Shown here piece by piece: positions 58,801 through 64,000 of a DNA stretch of 64,000 bases. Position numbers and translations under genes: made by a program. The DNA comes from Setophaga petechia. Taxonomy: Eukaryota > Chordata > Aves > Passeriformes > Parulidae. The stretch's first letter is position 1; every line of letters begins with the position of its first letter. Where the stretch lies: positions 11,648,501 through 11,712,500 of the forward strand of contig JANCRA010000010.1 in the NCBI GenBank assembly GCA_024362935.1, written 5' to 3'. The notes under the pieces are model-generated. The model had not been told where the DNA came from and did no database searches. It saw only the letters and a list, made by a program, of their open reading frames with translations.

Positions 58801-61709
58801 CAGATTGTTATTGCTTTTTAGCTCTTGCAGCCTTGAAGTCACACAAAGGCAGGGCAGTCTCCCCACACAGAGTTCAGACAGACATAAAAAAAGGAGAGAT
58901 GGAGATAACTAATACAGCTTTTGAATAGCAGGAGATATGGCCTATCTGCAAGATCCTGTACCTGGACCAGTTCAGGCCCAATATCTTTGTATAAAGACAA
59001 AAGAAGCCAGCACGGGTCTCCTTTCATAGCAGGTGATGTTCTCTCTTTAGGAGTACAACAATCCTGTTCTGTGCCTTGATTGAGGCAGTGTTTCCAGTGT
59101 GTGCCTGGGACAGCTATGCTGGGCTACACTTCACTGAATGAAATCTCACATAAGGAAAACTTACACTATAAACTTTTTTTCCTTAAACAGCAGCTGTTTA
59201 AAACTGTTTAATGGGTTTATACATTGAAAACAACCTAACAGATGTCATCACACAGATCCACAACGTATCACATGGCATCTGTCACACATGCAGCATGTAA
59301 GTTCCATCGGTTGGGTGCATCTCTCATACAGAGGCTTTGCATGACAGGAGAAGACTGCCCAATTTAGGGATGCTATTACAATATCCTTTATTGTAAAATG
59401 ACACACGGCAGGTTTCTAATTAAATTTTAAGTAGAAATGTGCTCCCAGGGCTTGAATAATTCAAACTGTTCTATTAACCAAGGTTCTGAAATGCCATTGA
59501 GACACAAGCTCTGGACACAGCAACTGTCAGGGGAAGAAACAGCGCTTGGAAGCAGAGCAGTGGTTAGCTGGGCAGCGGATAGGGCAGGGAATGCATAAAG
59601 GACAGCTGAAAGAGCACATCTGCTCCTGGAGGAAAGAACTGCAGGCGAGAACGGAAGGAGAGAGCGGCGTGTTCCGCATGCAAATGGGGCGAGGCACGTG
59701 CAGGAGGCAAGGCTGGGTTCAGTACCAGCCATCTCTCCCTCAATGCACAAGCACACGCTGTTCTCCAAGTCACGTCCCGATCTGTGAGGACACGCAGGTG
59801 CCTGCTGGCACGCCAAGAAAAGCGGCGCTGAGCGCTGCCAGCGCGCGGGAGCAGCTGAGCCAGAGCGCGTCCCAGGGATGCGCGGCAGGAACGGCGCCAT
59901 CCCATAACGGTGCCTTCCCAATGGCACATCCCAACAGCACGTCCCAACAGTGCCATCCCAATGGCACATCCCAAAAACAGTGCCCTCCCAACAGTGCCAT
60001 CCCAACAATGGCCCCATCCCAACGGCACCATCCCAAAAACAGTGCCTTCCCAACAGTGCCATCCCAATGACACATCCCAAAAATGGCACCTTCCCAACAG
60101 CACATCCCAAAAACAGTGCCTTCCCAAAAGCGCCATCCCAACAGTGCCATCCCAAAAATAGTGCCATCCCAAAAATAGTGCCATCCCAACAATGGCCCCA
60201 TCCCAACGGCACCATCCCAAAAACAGTGCCTTCCCAATAGTGCCATCCCAAAAACGGTGCCTTCCCAACGGTCCCATCCCAACAATGGCCCCGTCCACCC
60301 CCAGCACCACTGCATGCATGGCCCAGCTGCCCCACTCCAGGCCTGCAAGTGCCCCAGGGCAGCCAGAGCACAGCCAGACAGGTTTAGCAGCACTGTCAGT
60401 GAGCAAAGGGCTTTGGAGACCTAAGCTGGCCTGGCCTTGCCCCACATCACGTTCACTGTGCCCCAGTGGGCAACCCAAGCCACAGCTCTCAGCCCTGTGT
60501 GAGCACAGGTGTTTTTTAAGGTCACAGAAATAGGAGAGGAGATAAAACAAGACTTGTGCTTTCTAATTGCAGACCTCAGTCAGATGTGCTGAGTGATACT
60601 GCATAGGGGAGGAGGGATAAGGCTGAAGCCTGGCCCTTGGGTAACACTTAATACAGGCCCCACATGACACTTAAGAGCAGGAGCATGTGAAATAATCTCC
60701 TAAGCTACTGGAAACCCTGCAATGCACCTCCTCCTTCCTCCCATCCCTCTCTCTGAGAGCATATCAAAGCCAGTGAGGGGCTTGGGGAGAGACTACTGAG
60801 GGGATTCAGTGGTCTCAGAAAAACACTCCAGAGAGGAAAGCAAACTCAAATGCCAATGCAACCCATTTGGTCACGACCTCTCAGAAAGTAGCAGGACAGG
60901 GTAAGCAACAGGACAGCTGCCCAAGAGACAAAACCTGCTATTTTCTCTTGGACCAAATCCTCACTGAAGTCACAGAGTGAGGAATCCAGAATTTGACCCA
61001 GGGAACTCGGTTCTGACTCAAATGCTAAGATGGCCTTGATCTTAGTCAGGCTCTTGAGACCTTAAAGTTGTGCTTAATAGACAGCAACAGAAAAAAACAA
61101 GAGAGAAGAGAGCACAAAGGGGAGAAAGTGAAAGGAGGGCATGAGGCAATGGGAAACTATATGGAGGCAGTGCTTTTCCCAGCTCATAGCAGCTCAGGAA
61201 TAAAAAGCTCAGCTTTAACTTGGTTTCTAAAGTCTGTGCTTGCTCAGGGTTCACTGGGGACACATCAGGCACTGAGGTGAGAAAATAGAGCTGACATTTA
61301 ATCTCAGACCCTCTTAGCAAGAGTTGTGTCAAAGCAGGAAGATAGATCCTTGCATCCTTCTACTTCCCCAGAGTCCTTGCAGAGTGGTAGGAAGAATGGG
61401 GTAAAAAGAACTTACCTGTTGCTGGTCCCAAGTCCAGGCTGGAGTCATTGAGCTCTCCCCCATCTTCCCAGAAGTACTGTGGGGGCTGCAAGATCTTGGA
61501 CTCCTCATTCTCCTCACTGGCAAAGCCTGACCCTGGAGCAGCATGCAGGGAGCCAGGGGCAAGATCTGGCTCTGCAGCCTCTGGTCTGGTTTGCTCATGG
61601 GAATTCATGGCCTCCAGATGGGACATCATAGCAAATTCCAGCAGGGAGGTTGATGTGAGGCCATCGGCAGTTGGGTCCTCCGAGGAGGCAAGGCAGAGGC
61701 ACAAGGTCC
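43615..61709 (-). CDS. PODXL2: PODXL2, podocalyxin-like 2 / endoglycan (exons 2-8; exon 1 outside window)
   Basis: Endoglycan is a type I membrane sialomucin of the CD34/podocalyxin family and an L-selectin ligand when tyrosine-sulfated and sialylated. Seven exons join in consistent phases into 620 codons plus TAG; human is 605 residues in total. In order they give: an N-terminal acidic segment with the sulfotyrosine region (QYFWEDGGELNDSS and DYTFP); a 295-codon Ser/Thr/Pro/Glu-rich mucin exon without cysteine; a short cysteine-bearing globular stem (VICKDWSNLAGKNYIILNM ... NIDC); a membrane segment in exon 7 (LFVVLVIIGSICAIIIVLG); and a cytoplasmic tail with the family motif HGEELRFVENGCHDNPTLD and the PDZ ligand EDTHL. 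N-glycosylation sequons include NDS, NGT, NDT, NYS and NQT. The signal peptide exon is not in the window. No lesion is seen. Confidence 0.96.
43825..44164 (-). other. PODXL2 intron 7
   Basis: A short GT-AG intron of 340 bp with nothing recognised. Confidence 0.85.
44165..44344 (-). CDS. PODXL2: PODXL2 exon 7 (transmembrane)
   Basis: The acceptor is ccttccttccag and the donor ATG|gtgagc. It has 60 codons: IGIQNYSTTTSCQSHPNQT juxtamembrane, a hydrophobic helix of about 22 residues, then YNCWQRRLPKMKNM at the cytoplasmic face. Confidence 0.95.
44345..45982 (-). other. PODXL2 intron 6
   Basis: A GT-AG intron of 1638 bp. No gene or repeat family is recognised. Confidence 0.8.
45983..46044 (-). 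CDS. PODXL2: PODXL2 exon 6 (62 bp)
   Basis: The acceptor is cttctttacag and the donor GAG|gtaaga. It encodes VIPTKDVLMALGDVKRSLAE, with the split Gly from exon 5. Confidence 0.94.
46045..46915 (-). other. PODXL2 intron 5
   Basis: A GT-AG intron of 871 bp with no recognised feature. Confidence 0.8.
46916..47072 (-). CDS. PODXL2: PODXL2 exon 5
   Basis: The acceptor is ttcctatggcag and the donor CAGG|gtaagt. It encodes EEFRLERGPQLLALVEDAF ... HLLMTLAGEQ, the alpha/beta stem region common to CD34-family members. Confidence 0.94.
47073..49957 (-). other. PODXL2 intron 4
   Basis: A 2.9 kb GT-AG intron. Several short ORFs on both strands have no recognisable content. Nothing else is seen. Confidence 0.8.
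49958..50032 (-). CDS. PODXL2: PODXL2 exon 4 (75 bp)
   Basis: The acceptor is ttgtctctccag and the donor TGT|gtaagt. It has 25 codons, VICKDWSNLAGKNYIILNM then SDNIDC. It is nearly identical to the human stem segment and carries two conserved cysteines. It is too short to stand out as an ORF. Confidence 0.95.
50033..51027 (-). other. PODXL2 intron 3
   Basis: A 995-bp GT-AG intron. The mucin frame stays open for about 100 bp past the donor, which is not taken as coding. Confidence 0.8.
51028..51914 (-). CDS. PODXL2: PODXL2 exon 3 (mucin domain)
   Basis: The acceptor is tctctttttag and the donor CAG|gttgca. It has 295 codons plus the end of D. It starts DYTFPASSQKALPKRNGT, which holds the second candidate sulfotyrosine, and ends LPWDSAQ, directly before VICKDW of the next exon. 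It is rich in S, T, P, E and G and has no cysteine, as expected for an O-glycosylated stalk. The acidic run is only EEEEG, where human has a long Glu tract. The open frame runs past the donor into the intron (to about 50926), but frame and orthology place the exon end at 51028. Confidence 0.93.
54675..54783 (-). mobile_element. CR1 LINE 3' end, minus orientation
   Basis: atcacagaatcatcaaggttggaagagacctt, then aagatctagtccaaccatcaaccc, then aaccatatccccaagtgccacatcc, is the reverse complement of the standard CR1 3' end. Similarity fades after about 54783. It is a short 5'-truncated copy. Confidence 0.9.
59640..59896. promoter_or_regulatory. CpG-rich patch with octamer motif in PODXL2 intron 2
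   Basis: By eye there are roughly 25 CpGs in about 260 bp, far above the surrounding intron. An octamer ATGCAAAT (59679-59686) and a cacgtg E-box (59696-59701) are present. It could be an alternative promoter or enhancer, or simply GC-biased sequence grading into the adjacent minisatellite. Confidence 0.4.
59897..60295. repeat. Variable-unit (13/14/17 bp) minisatellite
   Basis: About 25 tandem units each begin tcccaa. Examples are tcccaacagtgcca (14), tcccaatggcaca (13), tcccaaaaacagtgcct (17) and tcccaacaatggcccca (17). A block of at least four units starting cccaacaatggccccatccc recurs at about 60001 and 60185, a higher-order repeat of about 184 bp. No unit contains a stop on the - strand, which creates overlapping open frames of more than 200 codons in all three minus frames. 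Confidence 0.93.
61416..61709 (-). CDS. PODXL2: PODXL2 exon 2 (N-terminal extracellular)
   Basis: The acceptor is ctgtcattatacag and the donor ACAG|gtaagt. It has 97 codons plus split codons at both ends. It contains DGLTSTSLLEF, SEENEESKILQPPQYFWEDG and ELNDSSLDLGPAT, matching the human N-terminal region. The tyrosine in QYFWED corresponds to one of the two sulfated tyrosines described in human. Confidence 0.94.
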
Positions 61710-64000
61710 CTGTATAATGACAGAAAACACACATCAGAGAGAGGAATGACACCCACTGGGCTTGTCTTCCCCTTGGAGCCTATTCCTGCCAAACCAACCT
61801 GCCCTGGAGATGGGCTGTGCTCTCAGCTGAGGAGGAAAATGAGAGTATTTTGGGAAACATCCACAAGCATGCAGAGTGGCATTCATATCCAGGAGGAGTC
61901 AGTGCCAAGCAATCATCCAGCATGGGGCACCTCTTTCTGGGGTGAGGATTCACCCTCTCTGAGGTGTTTTTGCCTCTGTTAAAGGATGAGGTGCCTTGTT
62001 AACCACCCATCATGGAGAGGAGGTGGAATGTCATATAATTCAGCCATGAAACTCTGGCCTTGTGAAAACAATGACAGTTTCTATCAGACTGTCCTGATCT
62101 ACAGCTATATTATATGCAGGGAGGCTGATTCAAACCAATATTATTTACAACCAGTATTAATCATGTTTCAAATCTGTAGAGTGAAAATCTATTTTCTGTT
62201 TTGAACTTCACTGCACTCACATTGTATGTTTTCATAAGGAAGGGCTGACAGTTACAGGTAAAAATTATATTGTGACAACAGCAAACATCCACCTAACACT
62301 AAGCAGGAGAGCAAGCTGCATTTTGCACTTTTCTATCAACATTACACACTTATTATTTCCATTTTAACTATTAGAAGGATTGATTGACACTTCTTGATTC
62401 CTAGATGAGACTTTAATTGTGACTTCTGTCAAGGTACATTCACATGCATATTGAACTCCAATCAAAATGCAAGAAAACAGCACCTGGGACTTGGCTTTAT
62501 TCAGCTACTAAATACCATTATAAATATGGAGGCATAAGGAAAAAATAAAATTACCAAAAGCTGTTTTATATTTAAAACAGTTTTGTTAAGCAAGTGAAGT
62601 AACTAATCTGGGTGAACTGAACCATTTGCTTTGCAGCCTTCTATCATTCAGCACATCAAAACTAAAAGATCTCATCCTCTCACAGCTGATTTTTATTCAT
62701 AGATTAGAAGGAAAAAGGACAAGTTTTCTTGCTTTCTCAGCTCAGACTCAGTTCCTCAATTGTTAATGAAGTAGTCACTGAACTGAACTAATTGAATAAG
62801 CTGAAATGAAGACTAATTTGGTATTTTTCTTTGATAACTGATTTTCTAGACAACAGAAATGCAGCAGCTCTAATCCATCTGGACTTCAGTCAAACATCTG
62901 ATACAGTGCCTCATGAGGAATTACAAGAGACACAAAAAAGACACCTATTAGCAGGAGAACTGTAAGGCATTGGCTATACAAAAAAATTACAGAGGCTTGT
63001 GCTGGAGGGAGGCTACTAGTGAAATTCCTCACAGTTTGTCTTTGGATCTGCTGTTCTATCACATTTTCCTAAATAACCTTGCAACAAAAAATAGGAAGGT
63101 GATAATGAAATTAGCCAAGGACACAAAGAAAGGAGACATCCTTGCTGCACAGAAAAACCACAGGTACAGCTAGGTGATCTTGAGAATGGGAATAACAGAA
63201 ATATTATTAAAAGAAATAGCATAAAATGATAAGCCCCTTGAGAACTAGCACAAAACATTTCTGATACAAGCTGGGAAAACATCCATCAGAAATGTCTTAA
63301 GAGGAGAAACTCCTGTATTAGGAACAGCTCTGAGATATCACTGGAATGCAGAAGTGAAAATCCTTGCAGAGTAGTGAAGTATTAGAAACAGAGATTTTAC
63401 AAAGCACTGCTGAGACATCACCTGGGAGCTGCACACAGATCTGGATACACAAGGCCTGAAATGATTTGAGCAGAGCTGAACTGCCTTCAGGCAAGGGCAC
63501 AGACAAGACAATCTCCTGATGTTGCTCTCCACCACTGTGCCCTACAACTCCACATCCCAGGAGCACAAATCCAAACCAGGGCAAGTGCTACGATGAGCTG
63601 TGGGGCAATGGCACATGGGTTGGCCCTGGTGTGATCATTGAAGACATTGTCAAGTTGGCACAGAAAGTTTGGGAGTCGCTGCCCGCCTGACAACAGATTA
63701 CCAAACCTGTCCTGGGAATACTGGAAGCCAGAAATGCATTTCTTAAATCTTCTGCCTGCTCTGACCCTCTCTACCTTCCTCCACTATTCTCTGAACTCAT
63801 CAAAATCTAATATTGGCTACCCTTTTGCATAGACACTTGGGCCAGGCTTCAGCACATCTCAATCTTGTTTATTTTGCCCTATTGATCCAAGGCAAGATCA
63901 GCTGAGGCCTGAGCAGCAACAAAAAGGGAATGGCAAAAGAGGCAGAGTATCAAAGGGGAAGGAAGCCACTGCAGCATCACAGAGCCAACCAAAACACCTC
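61710..64000 (-). other. PODXL2 intron 1 (partial)
   Basis: Sequence upstream of exon 2. PODXL2 exon 1 is not found in it and presumably lies beyond the window. An old CR1 segment is at 62845-63480; the rest is AT-rich with no recognised feature. Confidence 0.75.
62845..63480 (+). mobile_element. Ancient, decayed CR1 LINE (reverse-transcriptase to 3' region)
   Basis: Remnants follow the CR1 ORF2 order. LDFSQTSDTVPHEE occurs near 62880-62920 (family pattern LDFSKAFDTVPH). The block ggctactagtgaaattcctcac then matches the family's VTSGVPQ region. LFYHIFLNNLATKNRK then LAKDTKKGD (family pattern LFNIFINDL ... FADDTKLGG) lies near 63050-63140. acaagctgggaaaaca follows, then actgctgagacatcacctgggagctgcacacag. 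There are many frameshifts and stops, and the catalytic FADD is mutated, so it is an inactive fossil. It is much older than the CR1 copy at 38779. Confidence 0.82.

Larger units (their letters stand above)
51915..61415 (-). other. PODXL2 intron 2 (9.5 kb)
   Basis: A large GT-AG intron. It holds a reverse CR1 fragment (54675-54783), an A15 run near 58776-58791, a CpG-rich patch (about 59640-59896) and a minisatellite (59897-60295). No internal gene is supported. Confidence 0.8.

Noticed and set aside
59546..60533. Plus-strand frames of 83-174 codons rich in Pro, Ser and His
   Set aside because: These are the other-strand readings of the same minisatellite.
59427..60550. Three minus-strand frames of 207-328 codons with WDG/FLGW-like repeats
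   Set aside because: The same DNA gives long frames in all three minus frames and several plus frames because the 13/14/17-bp minisatellite units have no stops. There is no conserved domain and the region is intronic.
1..64000. tRNA, rRNA, CRISPR or bacterial-type regulatory features
   Set aside because: None was recognised. The direct repeats present are short minisatellites or microsatellites without spacer/repeat architecture.

Overview
The window is vertebrate nuclear DNA, almost certainly from a bird. The coding exons are short, split by GT-AG introns, and match the vertebrate genes MGLL, ABTB1 and PODXL2. Interspersed repeats are of the CR1 LINE type that dominates avian genomes. A nuclear insert of mitochondrial DNA carries a bird-like ATP8/ATP6 overlap. 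The same three genes neighbour each other on human 3q21.3, so this is a conserved syntenic block. There are no operons, CRISPR arrays, prophages or bacterial-type features, and most of the sequence is intron or intergenic.

Layout. (1) 1-5440, + strand: the last two coding exons of MGLL (98-313 and 1659-1784) and a long 3'UTR. The last MGLL intron carries a NUMT of about 425 bp (571-996). (2) 5441-10950: gene-poor spacer between two convergent genes. (3) 10950-38214, - strand: the complete ABTB1 gene, 12 coding exons and 477 codons, read from ATG at 38214 to TGA at 14238. Its CpG-rich promoter (about 37860-38600) has a CTCF-like motif and runs into a 47-bp minisatellite and then a CR1 element. 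(4) 39103-43614: spacer plus the probable 3'UTR of PODXL2. (5) 43615-61709, - strand: exons 2-8 of PODXL2 (endoglycan). Exon 1, with the signal peptide, lies beyond the right edge. Its large intron 2 holds a CR1 fragment, a CpG-rich patch and a 13/14/17-bp minisatellite. (6) 61710-64000: PODXL2 intron 1 sequence with an old, decayed CR1 reverse-transcriptase segment.

The three genes are not a functional unit. MGLL is a serine hydrolase that breaks down 2-arachidonoylglycerol. ABTB1 is an ankyrin/BTB adaptor. PODXL2 is a CD34-family sialomucin. ABTB1 and PODXL2 lie head-to-tail on the - strand and MGLL converges on ABTB1.

I found no convincing undescribed multi-gene system. The most notable items are the NUMT with an undamaged mitochondrial reading frame, two GC-rich minisatellites that create long spurious ORFs, the loss of two regulatory cysteines in MGLL, and a shortened acidic tract in PODXL2. 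Exon boundaries were placed by hand from splice signals, frame continuity and remembered human orthologues; no database search was run.
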